Below are positions 35,053 to 45,060 of a DNA stretch of 64,000 bases, in pieces. This DNA comes from Fontisphaera persica (GTDB lineage Bacteria > Verrucomicrobiota > Verrucomicrobiia > Limisphaerales > Fontisphaeraceae). Positions within the stretch are counted from its first letter, which is position 1. Each line of letters starts with the position of its first letter. Below the pieces are notes generated by a model. The model was not told where the DNA came from, ran no database searches, and saw only the letters and a list, made by a program, of their open reading frames with translations. The translations under genes were made by a program, and so were the position numbers. The stretch spans positions 4,650,001-4,714,000 of the forward strand of contig NZ_CP116615.1 in NCBI RefSeq assembly GCF_024832785.1, read 5' to 3'.

Positions 35053-36999
35053 ATGGCAAAAGTTTTGGGAATTGACTTGGGAACCACCAACTCCTGCATG
35101 GCGGTGATGGAAGGCGGGGAGCCGGTGGTTTTGGAAAACAGCGAGGGCAAACGGACGACGCCCTCGGTGGTGGCTTTTACAAAATCGGGCGAGCGTTTGG
35201 TGGGCGAGGCGGCCAAGCGGCAGGCGGTCACCAACCCGCGCAATACGATTTTCTCCATCAAGCGCTTCATGGGGCGGAAGTACGACGAGGTGCAGGAAGA
35301 AATCAAGCGGGTGCCGTACAAGGTGGTGCGGGCGGCCAACGGCGACGCCCACGTGGAGGTGGAGGTGGAGGGCAAGCCGCGGACGTTCAGCCCGCCGGAG
35401 ATTTCGGCCATGATTTTGGCCAAGTTGAAAGCGGACGCCGAAATGCGTTTGGGCGAGCCAATCACGCAGGCAGTAATCACGGTGCCGGCGTATTTCAATG
35501 ACTCGCAGCGGCAGGCCACCAAGGACGCCGGGCGCATTGCCGGCCTGGAGGTATTGCGCATCATCAACGAGCCGACCGCTGCCTCGCTGGCCTACGGTCT
35601 GGACAAGAAGAAGGATGAGCGGATTGCGGTGTATGACCTGGGGGGCGGCACGTTTGACATTTCGGTGCTGGAGATTGGGGACGGGGTGTTTGAGGTGAAG
35701 GCCACCAATGGCGACACCCACCTGGGCGGTGACGACTGGGACAACCGCATCATGGACTGGGTGCTGGATAATTTCAAACGCGAGCATGGCATAGACCTGC
35801 GCAAGCAGCCGGATGCCTTGCAGCGCATCAAAGAAGAGGCGGAGAAGGCCAAGATTGCGTTGTCGAGCGCGCAGGAGTACGAAATCAACCTGCCGTTCAT
35901 CACCGCCGATGCCTCCGGGCCGAAGCACATCAGCATGAAGCTGACGCGGGCGAAGATGGAGCAGTTGTGTGATGATTTGTTTGAGCGTACGGTGGTGCCG
36001 GTGCGCAACTGTTTCAAGGATGCAGGCATCACGCCGGAACAGGTGGATGAGCTGGTGCTGGTGGGGGGCATGACCCGCATGCCGCGGGTGGTGGAGACGG
36101 CCCGGCGGCTGGTGAACAAGACTCCGCACCAGGGGGTGAACCCGGACGAGGTGGTGGCGGTGGGCGCGGCCATTCAGGGCGGCGTGCTCAAGGGCGAGGT
36201 GAAGGATGTGTTGCTGCTGGATGTGACGCCGCTGTCCCTGGGGATTGAGACCATGGGCAAGGTGTTCACCAAGATGATTGAGCGCAACACCACCATACCC
36301 ACGCGCAAGAGCGAGATTTTCAGCACGGCTTCGGACAACCAGCCGGCGGTCACCATCCGGGTGGCGCAGGGCGAGCGGCCCATGTTCGACGACAACAAGC
36401 TGCTGGGGCAGTTTGACCTGGTGGACATTCCGCCGGCTCCGCGGGGCGTGCCACAGATTGAGGTTACGTTTGACATTGACGCCAACGGCATCCTCAGCGT
36501 GAGCGCCAAGGATTTGGGCACCGGCAAACAGCACAGCATCAAAATCACGCCCAGCAGCGGCTTGAACAAGGAAGAGGTGGAGCGCATGCGCCGGGAGGCC
36601 GAGCTGCATGCGGAGGAGGACCGCCGCCGGCGCGAGGAGGTGGAGGCGCGCAACGAGGCCGACTCCACCATCTATCGCACGGAAAAAATGTTGCGCGAGC
36701 ATGGGGACAAGATTCCGGCGGGCGAGAAGGCGAAAATCGAGTCGGCGGTCAATACGTTGAAGGACGCCTTGAAGGGCAAGGACACGGCGGCCATCCGGCA
36801 GGCGCTGGAGAAGGTCATCGAGGCCAGCTCCGCGGCGTGGTCGGAGGTGTACAAGACGGCCGGGGCCGAGCGGATGAAGGCCGGGGCGGCGGGCGCCGCG
36901 GGCGCGGAAACGCGCGGTGGCGGCGGCAGCGGCAGCGCGAATGAGAAGCCGGGCGAGACCATCATTGACGCCGAAGTGGTGGACGAGAAGAAGAAATAA
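35053..36999 (+). CDS. dnaK: Molecular chaperone DnaK (Hsp70)
   Basis: This 648-residue Hsp70 starts [21 protein letters not shown]. It has the phosphate-2 motif [17 protein letters not shown], the adenosine motif [14 protein letters not shown], the linker [18 protein letters not shown] and a substrate-binding domain. A lid and a Gly/Ala-rich tail end EVVDEKKK, as expected for bacterial DnaK. The ATG at 35053 is preferred over the TTG at 35047. groES and groEL follow directly, but grpE and dnaJ are not in the window. Expression is likely RpoN-driven, given the promoter at 35006. Confidence 0.97.
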   Translation: MAKVLGIDLGTTNSCMAVMEGGEPVVLENSEGKRTTPSVVAFTKSGERLVGEAAKRQAVTNPRNTIFSIKRFMGRKYDEVQEEIKRVPYKVVRAANGDAHVEVEVEGKPRTFSPPEISAMILAKLKADAEMRLGEPITQAVITVPAYFNDSQRQATKDAGRIAGLEVLRIINEPTAASLAYGLDKKKDERIAVYDLGGGTFDISVLEIGDGVFEVKATNGDTHLGGDDWDNRIMDWVLDNFKREHGIDLRKQPDALQRIKEEAEKAKIALSSAQEYEINLPFITADASGPKHISMKLTRAKMEQLCDDLFERTVVPVRNCFKDAGITPEQVDELVLVGGMTRMPRVVETARRLVNKTPHQGVNPDEVVAVGAAIQGGVLKGEVKDVLLLDVTPLSLGIETMGKVFTKMIERNTTIPTRKSEIFSTASDNQPAVTIRVAQGERPMFDDNKLLGQFDLVDIPPAPRGVPQIEVTFDIDANGILSVSAKDLGTGKQHSIKITPSSGLNKEEVERMRREAELHAEEDRRRREEVEARNEADSTIYRTEKMLREHGDKIPAGEKAKIESAVNTLKDALKGKDTAAIRQALEKVIEASSAAWSEVYKTAGAERMKAGAAGAAGAETRGGGGSGSANEKPGETIIDAEVVDEKKK

Positions 37000-37005
37000 A
37001 TTTCG

Positions 37006-37064
37006 CCCGTTCCACCCGGACGCGCGCGCGGGGTGCAGGGGCAGCGCAGGCCGGGTGGGACGGG
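37006..37064. promoter_or_regulatory. Long hairpin between dnaK and groES
   Basis: CCCGTTCCACCCGG (37006-37019) pairs along all 14 bases (one G-U) with CCGGGTGGGACGGG (37051-37064) around a 31-nt GC-rich loop. It starts 7 bases after the dnaK stop. No T run follows, so it is more likely an mRNA-stabilising or attenuating element than an intrinsic terminator. Confidence 0.55.
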
Positions 37065-37153
37065 CGGCATTCTGATTTCCCCCGCGGGTGCGGTGGGAGT
37101 TGTTTCAAGAACCCTGAACAACAAGCAGTCAACCAAAACCGAAAACAAACATT

Positions 37154-37447
37154 ATGGCAGTCAAAGTGAAACCTCTCGGGGACCGTGTTCTGGTGGAACC
37201 GGTGGAAGAGAAAGAAGTGAAAAAGGGCGGGATCATCATCCCCGACACCGCCAAGGAAAAACCGATGGAAGCGGTGGTCGTGGCCCTGGGCACCGGCAAA
37301 ACCGATGACAACGGCAAGAAAATCCCCTTTGAGGTCAAAGTGGGCGATCACGTCCTGACCAGCAAGTATGGCGGGACGGAAATCAAGCTGGACGACAAGG
37401 AATACAAGATCCTGAATTCGGACGACATCCTTGCCGTTTTGGAATAA
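37154..37447 (+). CDS. groES: Co-chaperonin GroES
   Basis: This 97-residue Hsp10 begins [19 protein letters not shown]. It carries the mobile loop [15 protein letters not shown], and the roof and end strands [26 protein letters not shown]. It caps the GroEL ring. It is 43 bases upstream of groEL, in the standard order. Confidence 0.97.
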   Translation: MAVKVKPLGDRVLVEPVEEKEVKKGGIIIPDTAKEKPMEAVVVALGTGKTDDNGKKIPFEVKVGDHVLTSKYGGTEIKLDDKEYKILNSDDILAVLE

Positions 37448-37490
37448 CTCCCTGAATCAATCCGAACCTTAACCCGTAAGCAAACCGACT

Positions 37491-39128
37491 ATGGCAGCAA
37501 AACAACTTCTGTTTGACGATCAAGCCCGGCAGGCCATCCTCCGGGGTGTCACCAAGCTCTCCAAGGCCGTCACGGCCACGCTCGGCCCCAAGGGCCGCAA
37601 CGTGGTGCTGGACAAGAAATTTGGCTCGCCCACCGTCACCAAGGACGGTGTGACCGTGGCCAAGGAAATCGAGCTGGAGTGCCCGTTTGAAAACATGGGC
37701 GCCCAGATGGTGCGGGAAGTCGCCAGCAAGACCAGCGACACCGCGGGCGACGGCACGACCACGGCGACGATTCTGGCCGAGGCGATTTATCGCGAAGGCC
37801 TGAAGTTCGTCACCGCGGGGGGCAACCCCATTGGCATCCAGCGCGGCATTGCCAAGGCTGTGGACGCGGCGGTGCAGCAGCTCGACAAGATTGCCAAGAA
37901 GGTGAAGGACAAAGAGGAAATCAAGCAGGTGGCGACGGTATCGGCCAACTGGGACACGGCCATTGGCGAAATCATCGCCGATGCCATGGACAAGGTGGGC
38001 AAGGACGGCACCATCACTGTCGAGGAGGCCAAGTCCATCGAAACCACGCTCGAAGTGGTGGAAGGCATGCAGTTTGACAAGGGGTATCTGTCGCCCTACT
38101 TCGTGACCAACGCGGAGACCATGGAGTGCAAGCTCGAGGATCCGTACATCCTCGTGTATGAGAAGAAGATCAGCAGCCTGAAGGACCTGTTGCCGCTGTT
38201 GGAGAAAGTGGCCAAGGTCGGCAAGCCGCTGTTGATCATCGCGGAGGAAGTGGAAGGTGAAGCGCTGGCCACGCTGGTGGTGAACAAGCTGCGGGGCGTA
38301 CTCAACGTCTGCGCGGTGAAGGCGCCGGGCTTTGGCGATCGCCGCAAGGCCATGTGCGAGGACATTGCCATCCTGACGGGCGGCAAGTTCATCAGCGAAG
38401 ACCTGGGCATCAAGCTGGAGAATGTGGAGATCTCCGACCTCGGCCGCGCCAAGAGCGTGGTGGTGGACAAGGAGAACACGACGATTGTGGAAGGCTGCGG
38501 CAAGACCGCGGACATCCAGGGCCGGGTGAACCAGATTCGCCGCCAGATCGAGGAGACCACCTCGGACTACGACCGCGAGAAATTGCAGGAGCGCCTGGCC
38601 AAGCTGGCCGGTGGCGTGGCCGTCATCAATGTCGGCGCCGCGACCGAGACCGAGATGAAGGAGAAGAAGGCCCGCGTGGAGGACGCGCTGCATGCGACCC
38701 GCGCCGCGGTGGAGGAAGGCATCGTGGCCGGTGGTGGCGTGGCGCTCATTCGCTGCCAGGCCGCCATTGCCGCGGTCAAGGGCGACAATGAGGACGAGCA
38801 GATTGGCGTGGACATCGTCAAACGCGCCGTCGAGTACCCGCTGCGCGCGCTGGCGGACAACGCCGGGGTGCAGGGCGAAGTGGTGGTCGAGGAAGTCAAG
38901 CGCCGCAAGGGTAACGAAGGTTACAACGTGGCCACGGGCGTGTACGAAGACCTCGTGAAGGCGGGGGTGGTGGATCCCAAGAAGGTCACCCGCACCGCGC
39001 TGCAGAACGCGGCTTCGATTGCCGGCCTGTTGCTGACCACGGAATGCCTCGTGACCGAGATTCCGGAAAAGGAAAAGAAACCGGCCGGTGGCGGTCATGG
39101 CGGCATGGGCGGTGATATGGATTATTAA
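37491..39128 (+). CDS. groL: Chaperonin GroEL
   Basis: This 545-residue Hsp60 starts [19 protein letters not shown]. It has the ATP-site segment [30 protein letters not shown] and [20 protein letters not shown] (with the catalytic Asp), and [18 protein letters not shown]. The C-terminal Gly/Met-rich tail contains GGHGGMGG. The length is standard, and it looks like the main functional copy. A strong terminator follows 40 bases after the stop. Confidence 0.97.
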   Translation: MAAKQLLFDDQARQAILRGVTKLSKAVTATLGPKGRNVVLDKKFGSPTVTKDGVTVAKEIELECPFENMGAQMVREVASKTSDTAGDGTTTATILAEAIYREGLKFVTAGGNPIGIQRGIAKAVDAAVQQLDKIAKKVKDKEEIKQVATVSANWDTAIGEIIADAMDKVGKDGTITVEEAKSIETTLEVVEGMQFDKGYLSPYFVTNAETMECKLEDPYILVYEKKISSLKDLLPLLEKVAKVGKPLLIIAEEVEGEALATLVVNKLRGVLNVCAVKAPGFGDRRKAMCEDIAILTGGKFISEDLGIKLENVEISDLGRAKSVVVDKENTTIVEGCGKTADIQGRVNQIRRQIEETTSDYDREKLQERLAKLAGGVAVINVGAATETEMKEKKARVEDALHATRAAVEEGIVAGGGVALIRCQAAIAAVKGDNEDEQIGVDIVKRAVEYPLRALADNAGVQGEVVVEEVKRRKGNEGYNVATGVYEDLVKAGVVDPKKVTRTALQNAASIAGLLLTTECLVTEIPEKEKKPAGGGHGGMGGDMDY

Positions 39129-39167
39129 TCCGCCTGTTTTTGAGGAACCAGGGAAACCCCCTGCGCC

Positions 39168-39199
39168 ACGCGGGGCTGAGACATCAGCCCCGCGTTTTT
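39168..39199 (+). terminator. Rho-independent terminator after groEL
   Basis: A perfect 12-bp stem, ACGCGGGGCTGA (39168-39179) with TCAGCCCCGCGT (39184-39195), encloses a GACA tetraloop. T residues follow to 39199. It ends 5 bases before the stop of the convergent response regulator gene. Confidence 0.95.
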
Positions 39200-39203
39200 A
39201 TTG

Positions 39204-40679
39204 TCATTGGACGGATATTTGCCGGCGGATGCCGTAGCGCTCAATCCGTTTGCGCAAGGTGGCCCTGGTCATGCCCAGCAGCCGGGCCGCCTGCACCTGG
39301 TTGCCGCCGGTTTCGCGCAGGGCCTGCAGCACCAGCTCGCGCTCCACGGCCGGCAGCAAGCGGCGCCGGGGGTCCTGGCGCGCCCATTCAAACAGCCCCT
39401 GCACCAGCGCTGCGATGTCGCCGGTGGCGGGCGCGGGCGGGGGGGCGGCGGGCGCCGGGGGAGCAGCGGCATGGGGCAGGGCGGCGGGGGTTACGGTCTG
39501 GGAGGGGGCGGCGCCGCGCAATTCGGCGGGCAGGTCCTCCGGCAAGAGGGTGTCGCCCTTGGCAACCACCAGGGCGCGGTGCATGACGTTTTCCAGCTCA
39601 CGCACGTTGCCCGGCCAGTCGTGCCGTGTGAGGAGCGCCAGGGTTTGCGGCGCGACGCCCGGCCGCGGGCGGCCGGAAGCGCGGGCCAGTTTGCGCAGGA
39701 AAAACTCGACCAGCAGGGGCAAATCCTCCTTGCGCTCGCGCAGCGGCGGCAGGTGCAGCCGCACCACATTCAGGCGATAGAACAAATCTTCCCTGAACTT
39801 TTTTTCCGCCACGGCTTGCTCGAGCGGGCGGTTGGTGGCGGCGATGACGCGCACATCCACCTTGACCGTCTGATTGCCGCCCACGCGCTCAAACTCGCCG
39901 GATTGCAACACGCGCAGGATTTTGGTTTGGGTGGCGGGGCTCATGTCGCCGATTTCATCCAGGAACAGGGTGCCGCCGTGGCATTGCTCAAACTTGCCGA
40001 TGCGCTGGGTGGTGGCGCCGGTGAAGGCGCCTTTTTCATGGCCGAAGAGTTCGCTTTCCAGCAGCGTTTCCGGGATGGCGGCGCAGTTGATGGCCAGAAA
40101 CGGCTGCTGGGCGCGCCGGCTGTGGCTGTAAATGGCGCGGGCGGCCAGCTCTTTGCCGGTGCCGCTTTCGCCGGTGATGAGCACGGTGGCATCAGAGGCG
40201 GCGAGTTGGCCGATGAGCTTGAACACCTCCTGCATGGCGGCGCTGCGGCCCACCATGCCGGTGGCCACATCTTCGGCCGAAAGTGCGGTCTCCAGAGTGA
40301 CCGTTTGCCGCATGGCCTGTGAAGCGCGCAGGGCGGCCGCCACCACCTCTTTGAGTTTGGGGACGTCAAACGGCTTGAGCAAATAATCGTAAGCCCCCAG
40401 TTTCATCGCTTCGATGGCGGTCTGGGTGGTGCCGTAGGCGGTCATGATGATGACCGGCAGGCGGGCATCGGTCTGGCGCAGGCGGCGGAGGGTTTCCAGT
40501 CCGCTCATGCCCGCCATGCGCACGTCCATGAGGACGAGGTCGGGTTTGATTCGGGGAATGAGGCGCAGGCCTTCCTCGCCGCTGGAGGCGGTGGCCACCT
40601 CGATTTCCGGCCCTTCAAACAACCGGCGAAACGAGTACTGCACATCAGCCTCGTCATCTATGAGCAACAGGCGGTACAT
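39204..40679 (-). CDS. NtrC-family sigma-54-dependent response regulator
   Basis: This 491-residue protein has three domains. The receiver (1-120) has acidic pocket DDE and phospho-acceptor Asp in LVLMDVRM. The AAA+ sigma-54 activation domain (about 145-380) has Walker A GESGTGKE, the sigma-54-contact loop EKGAFTGA, Walker B GTLFLDEIGD and the arginine-finger region FREDLFYRLNV. After a Pro/Ala-rich linker, a Fis-type helix-turn-helix (GGNQVQAARLLGMTRATLRKRI) ends the protein. It activates RpoN promoters such as the three found in this window, though which ones is unknown. No partner kinase is adjacent. Confidence 0.96.
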   Translation of the reverse strand: MYRLLLIDDEADVQYSFRRLFEGPEIEVATASSGEEGLRLIPRIKPDLVLMDVRMAGMSGLETLRRLRQTDARLPVIIMTAYGTTQTAIEAMKLGAYDYLLKPFDVPKLKEVVAAALRASQAMRQTVTLETALSAEDVATGMVGRSAAMQEVFKLIGQLAASDATVLITGESGTGKELAARAIYSHSRRAQQPFLAINCAAIPETLLESELFGHEKGAFTGATTQRIGKFEQCHGGTLFLDEIGDMSPATQTKILRVLQSGEFERVGGNQTVKVDVRVIAATNRPLEQAVAEKKFREDLFYRLNVVRLHLPPLRERKEDLPLLVEFFLRKLARASGRPRPGVAPQTLALLTRHDWPGNVRELENVMHRALVVAKGDTLLPEDLPAELRGAAPSQTVTPAALPHAAAPPAPAAPPPAPATGDIAALVQGLFEWARQDPRRRLLPAVERELVLQALRETGGNQVQAARLLGMTRATLRKRIERYGIRRQISVQ

Positions 40680-40775
40680 GGTATTGCAGCCCGGCCCATC
40701 TTACAGGACCGGCCCAAAAATTTCATGGCCTAAATCGCCTTTTCGGCAGGCGCGTGGGAAGCCGTCCGGATGGCC

Positions 40776-41594
40776 TCAGCTCTCCCGCTGCGCCTCGGCC
40801 TGCGCGGAGGGTTCATGGTCCGCGCCGCGCCGCCCGTAAAACACCTTCCACAACACCAGTCCGTGCGCGGGGGCGGTCATGCCGGCCACGCGCCGGTCCC
40901 GTTTTTCGAGCATGGCGGGAATGGCCTCGGGAGGAATGCGGCCCAGCCCCACCTGCACCAGCGTGCCCACGATGCCGCGGCACATTTTGTAGAGGAAACC
41001 ATCGCCCTCAATGATGAACGTCCATTGCGGGCCGGCGCGCCGGATATCGAGCCGGGTGAGGGTGCGCACGGTGTTTTCCATTTCGTAGTTGCGGTTGGCG
41101 GCGAAGGAGCGGAAGTCATGACGGCCGAGGAAAAAGCGCGCCGCCCGGCGCATGGGCGCGATGTCCAGGGGCCGCGGCACATGCCAGGTGAGATGGCGCA
41201 ACAGCGGGTGATGGGCGGAATGGTTCCAGATGAAATAGCGGTATTGCTTGCCGCGGGCATGAAAACGCGCATGAAAATCCGGCGCGCAGCGGCGGACGCT
41301 CAACACGCGGATGTCCTCGGGCAGGTGAGCGTTGAGGGCCAGCGGCCACTTGGCTTCCGGCAGCCGGAGCGCGGCGTCTGGCACTTCGACGTGGGCCACC
41401 ATGCCCAGCGCATGCACGCCGGTATCCGTGCGGCTGGAGCCATGCACGCGCACTGGCTCCGGCAGCAGGCGGGCGAGGGCTTCCTCGATTTTCTGCTGCA
41501 CGCCCACCCCGATTTTCTGCACCTGCCAGCCCTGGTAGCGGGTGCCGTCGTAAGCAATGACCAGTTTGAGTTTGACCACGCCGGAGGCGCTCAT
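40776..41594 (-). CDS. truA: tRNA pseudouridine(38-40) synthase TruA
   Basis: This 272-residue enzyme begins LKLVIAYDGTRYQGWQVQK. Its catalytic Asp is in HGSSRTDTGVHALGMVAHVE, and it carries FHARFHARGKQYRYFIWN and FLYKMCRGIVGTLVQVG. It converts uridines 38-40 of the tRNA anticodon arm to pseudouridine. Its ATG overlaps the stop of ruvX by 4 bases (ATGA), showing translational coupling. The gene ends with an acidic/Gln-rich tail. Confidence 0.96.
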   Translation of the reverse strand: MSASGVVKLKLVIAYDGTRYQGWQVQKIGVGVQQKIEEALARLLPEPVRVHGSSRTDTGVHALGMVAHVEVPDAALRLPEAKWPLALNAHLPEDIRVLSVRRCAPDFHARFHARGKQYRYFIWNHSAHHPLLRHLTWHVPRPLDIAPMRRAARFFLGRHDFRSFAANRNYEMENTVRTLTRLDIRRAGPQWTFIIEGDGFLYKMCRGIVGTLVQVGLGRIPPEAIPAMLEKRDRRVAGMTAPAHGLVLWKVFYGRRGADHEPSAQAEAQRES

Positions 41595-42019
41595 GGGGCC
41601 GGGGGACGTTGTGCGCGGGCATCCAGAAAGCTTTGCAACAAAATCGCGGCCGCCATGCGGTCCACCGTTTCCTTGCGTTGTTGGCGGCGCATGCCGCCCT
41701 GAATCAACATACGGTGGGCCTGCGCGGTGGTGAGCCGTTCATCCCAGGTTTGGATGGGGACGGCGAGGGCATCTTTGAGAATGGCGACAAATTCCTGCAC
41801 TTTGAGGGCGGCCGGGCCATAGCTGCCGTCCATGTTGCGGGGCATGCCCACGACGATCAGTTCGACTTCCTTTTCTTTGATCAAGGTTTTGAGGCGCGCC
41901 AGAAACTGATCAAAAGGCTCCGCCGCGATGTATTCCAGCGGCTGAGCAATCAGCTCCAGCTCATCGCAAATGGCCACCCCGATTCGCTTGGTGCCATGGT
42001 CCAGGGCAAGAATGCGCAT
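41591..42019 (-). CDS. ruvX: Holliday junction resolvase RuvX (YqgF)
   Basis: This 142-residue RNase H-fold protein starts MRILALDHGTKRIGVAIC (first catalytic Asp). It has IVVGMPRNMDGSYGPAA, QTWDERLTTAQA and a C-terminal Asp in VDRMAAAILLQSFL. The family is essential in many bacteria and also processes the 5' end of pre-16S rRNA. It is co-transcribed with truA. Upstream lies AT-rich sequence that begins the mobile-element island; a small palindrome TCTAAA-N3-TTTAGA occurs near 42025. Confidence 0.93.
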   Translation of the reverse strand: MRILALDHGTKRIGVAICDELELIAQPLEYIAAEPFDQFLARLKTLIKEKEVELIVVGMPRNMDGSYGPAALKVQEFVAILKDALAVPIQTWDERLTTAQAHRMLIQGGMRRQQRKETVDRMAAAILLQSFLDARAQRPPAP

Positions 42020-42206
42020 AGTAAATCTAAAATATTTAGAAATCGGTCATTATTAGTAATATTAAACTTTCGGATTTTAGATGCTTATATTTATTCATGG
42101 GTCTTTTAATTTCATTCTTCCATTCCAAAGTGGAAACGTAAAACAAATCTTGTGTTAAACAATCTGTTAATCATCGAAACCATGCAATTCTTTTACAATG
42201 TATAAA

Positions 42207-42257
42207 GAAACCTCTGCGAAACGGGTTTTGAATGAGTTGTTCGCTATTCAAATTATT
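42207..42257 (+). repeat. Terminal inverted repeat of IS copy 1, left
   Basis: This is the inverted partner of 43231-43281, with two mismatches over 51 bases. That is far longer than the usual 15-25 bp ends of IS5-group elements. Confidence 0.85.
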
Positions 42258-42369
42258 ATCTAGTATTCTAGGGTGCGCTATTCCATGGCGTTTTCAGGTC
42301 ACACGGCCCCTTGCCGGCCTGGCCGGTGGCCTCTGGCGGACCATTCTTGGCCCGCCCGAGCACACCGCT

Positions 42370-43175
42370 TCAGCCAGCCGCTACTTTCACCAGCCGTTTC
42401 ATCTTCCAACAAAGACTCTTGAACTCCAATTCCAGCCGGTTGGGCTCCCGCCCCAGGTAGCGCACCCGCCGGTATCCGGCCCAGTGTTTCATCCCCCCAA
42501 TCACCCGTTCCACCCCGCTCCGCATCCGGCTCAGCACCCAGTTGAATGGCCGCTGCCCCGGCCGCAGCTTCTCCCCGCGCTTGGCTCGTCGGCGGATCCC
42601 GTTGGCCACTTGGTGCTTCACACACCATTGTCTTTGTGCCTCCCCCCAGTACGCCTTGTCGGCTACCACCATCTGTTCATCCCCCACCGCCACCCGCGCA
42701 AACTCCCGGCTGTCATGCACGTGGGCCCCCGTCAGACTCACCCGACGGATCATCAAGTGCGTCCGATCCACCCCCACATGCGCTTTGTAGCCGTAGTGCG
42801 GCTGGCCACGCTTGACCGTAAAACGGGCGTCGGGGTCGCCCGTCGTCCCCGCTCTCCGGGAAGGCGGCCGCCGCGCCGCCTGCACCAAGGTGGCGTCCAC
42901 CAAAGTGCAGGTCTTCAAAATCAACCCCCGCTCTACCAGTGGTTGGTTGACTGACGGTCTGAAAGGTCATAGCATTGCTTCAAGAGGCACATCTTGAACC
43001 GCCCCAAGGGGGGATGCGGCGGACGCCCCGTGCGGGCCGGGTACATGCGGTGCAGGACCTGCTCGATCGGTTGCCAGTTCACCGCGGCCTGAAGTTGGTC
43101 CAGAAAAGAATTGCTCGGCGGGGTGGGCATCAGGCAGTCCAAGAGTCCTTGCTGGGGATTGAGGGTCGTTCGCAT
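42370..43175 (-). pseudogene. IS5-family transposase, internally deleted and frameshifted
   Basis: The N-terminal 80 residues (43175-42933; LMPTPPSNSFLDQLQAAVNW, then HPPLGRFKMCLLKQCYDLSD) end at a stop. The C-terminal 184 residues (42924-42370) carry LVDATLVQA with the first catalytic Asp, HYGYKAHVGVD, VADKAYWG with another Asp, and the DDE Glu near SGVERVIGGMKHWAG. Compared with intact IS5-group enzymes, roughly 50 codons between these parts (the DRLSFRRF and FRN-L segment) are missing. The reading frame also changes near 42930. It is therefore inactive. Confidence 0.85.
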
Positions 43176-43230
43176 ATACTACTTGGACGCACCTCATCAC
43201 CCTTTGTTCAATGAGTTTTGCAGCGATTTC

Positions 43231-43281
43231 AATAATTTGAATGGCGAACAACTCATTCAAAACCTGTTTCGCAGAGGTTTC
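43231..43281 (-). repeat. Terminal inverted repeat of IS copy 1, right
   Basis: This is the inverted partner of 42207-42257 and defines the right end of the element. Confidence 0.85.
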
Positions 43282-43364
43282 GAAGTATAAGTCGCAACAG
43301 AGCACTAGATAACATTTTAAATGGCTATCAACTAATCCAAAGCCGGTTTAGGGTAGGTCTCATA

Positions 43365-44356
43365 TTAACTGCGCGATTTTCTTATTCTTCTCAAGAATCT
43401 CTTTAATGCTTTTCCAAAATACCGTTCCTCATATAGGCTGAATGTGCCTCGACAATACTTTCCATGCAGTATATTCCAAATCATTAAGAAGAACGATGCT
43501 ACGGGCCCGGTATTTATGATACTGACTTGCTCAAGCATATTGGTATACCTATTTTCCAAAGACAAAAATTTATCTATCCTGTTTGGCATATAATTCTTTG
43601 CAGTGTTCAAGCAATTTAAGAATTCTCGATAAGCTTCTTCCATATCTGCGAAATCTCTGCCTCGCTTTCGCACCGGTGATTCTAGCTGATAAGTGTTATT
43701 ATTATGCCTTCTTTAAATACTAAAACATCAGGAAAGTATCTCAACTCACCAATAAGAATGCTACGAAAGCCGAGCCGAATGTCCTCTTTTATTCCCATTT
43801 TTGAAAGGGGTCCGAACGTAGTGAATAAATCTCTTGTATAAGCCATAGTACAACCAAAAGTTAAAAACTGATCTCCACGAAGCATTGAATCGATATCATA
43901 AACAAATGGGTTCATCATATCCGTACGCATCAATTGTATGTGCTCACCCTTGTCGTTTATTACACTAGCATTGGTCATCAAGGCTAATCCGGCTTTCCTA
44001 AAATCAAGCCACTTGCCCGCTAGATAGGAAGTTCTTCCAGGAATAGATATGTCATCCCCAGCTGCGCAAACGATAAGTTCACCGTGGGTTAATTCAACGC
44101 AGCGATTGACGTGGCTGCAAATGCCGAGGTTTCGCTCATTTCGGTTCAGGATGATTCGGTGGGGGCCTTTATATTGTGCCGACATCTCCTTCATGATTTC
44201 AAAGGTGCGATCTGTGGAACAATCATCGGATAGGATGATTTCCAATGGGCTGTAGGTTTGGGCAAAGGCCCCTTCTACTGCCTCACGTATGAATTGTTCC
44301 TGATTGTAGGCGATGAGCATGAACGTTACCAAGGGTTTGTCGTTTGAAATTCCCAT
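43365..44356 (-). pseudogene. Family 2 glycosyltransferase, broken by a frameshift
   Basis: The 5' part (44356-43682, 224 codons) is a GT-A glycosyltransferase: VTFMLIAYNQEQFIREAV, LEIILSDDCSTDRT, the metal-binding region ELIVCAAGDDIS and a later FGCTMAYTRDLF. It runs out of frame near 43707. The 3' part (ending 43365) continues in another frame without a gap (HNNNTYQLESP, then RGRDFADMEEAYREFLN). One missing G in the minus-strand run GGC would explain the break. The repaired protein would be about 330 residues, normal for the family. Base composition is clearly more AT-rich than the rest of the window, which suggests transfer. It may be a true pseudogene or a one-base sequence error. Confidence 0.75.
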
Positions 44357-44377
44357 ATTTCCATCGGCTAATGGATT

Positions 44378-45060
44378 AATTGAAATCGCTGGAAAATCAA
44401 CGGAGGACGGGTGGTTGGGCTTGCCCCGGTTTGATGCACACCCCGCCGGACAAAACCTTCATGTACAAGCTTCAGGCCGTGGGGAGCTGGCCACCGATGA
44501 ATCAGCCCATGAGCTGTCGGTGCAAGGCCAATACCGGTCATCGGCCGCGTTTGCCGCTGGTGCTGTAAGGAAAATGCCTGTTGTAGCCCGGTTGTCGGCT
44601 TTTCGTTACCTCTAGCACAGAGCAGGTGCTCGACCGGATGAAATGGTGGGCATGCTTGAGGCTTGGACAGCAAGAGTCGGAACCCGGTGCCATGGCCTTG
44701 GTGCGCTCCTGCCGCCGGCAGCAGGAGGGGAGCCAGCATGGAGCGTTGTCGCAATTCCTTAACCAACAACTGGAAGCTCGCAGAGTGATTTTGAAGCCAT
44801 GCGCGTTGATGAGTGCCGTGCTGGTGCAGGCGGGCCGGCGCACGCCACTCCTTGGCCGAAAACGCTTTCACCGCGAGACGCAGCGGATATTTGGGTTTGT
44901 GGAACCTTGAGCACGGCATGGGCGGGTGGACTAGCAGGGGCATGACCCCAACCGGCTGGAATTGGAGGGTACGGGCATTGTTTGGAAGTTGAAACGGCTG
45001 GTGCAATTGGAGGCTGGATGAAGCGGTGTGGCCGGCCGGGCCAAAAATAACCCGACAGTG
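44378..45060 (+). mobile_element. Decayed IS5-family element (copy 2), opposite orientation
   Basis: Translated pieces on the plus strand match the transposase of copy 1 through several frames. HTPPDKTFMYKLQAVGSW (from 44434) corresponds to PTPPSNSFLDQLQAAVNW. FLNQQLEARRVILKP with AVLVQAGRR (near 44755-44850) corresponds to the first catalytic-Asp block. DPNRLELEG with WKLKRLVQLEAG (near 44946-45021) corresponds to the C-terminus. Many stops and shifts make it a dead fossil. It retains the middle part that copy 1 has lost, so the two are separate insertions. Confidence 0.7.

Larger units (their letters stand above)
42207..43281. mobile_element. IS5-family insertion sequence remnant (copy 1)
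   Basis: This element of about 1075 bases is bounded by 51-base terminal inverted repeats (42207-42257 and 43231-43281, 49 of 51 positions identical) that start GAAACCTCTGCG. It contains a broken IS5-type DDE transposase on the minus strand. Flanking bases do not show a convincing target duplication, so the boundary or insertion history may have changed. The element lies just outside ruvX. Confidence 0.8.

Noticed and set aside
34763-37153. CIRCE (HrcA) operators upstream of dnaK or groES
   Set aside because: No TTAGCACTC-N9-GAGTGCTAA or near match is present in either leader.
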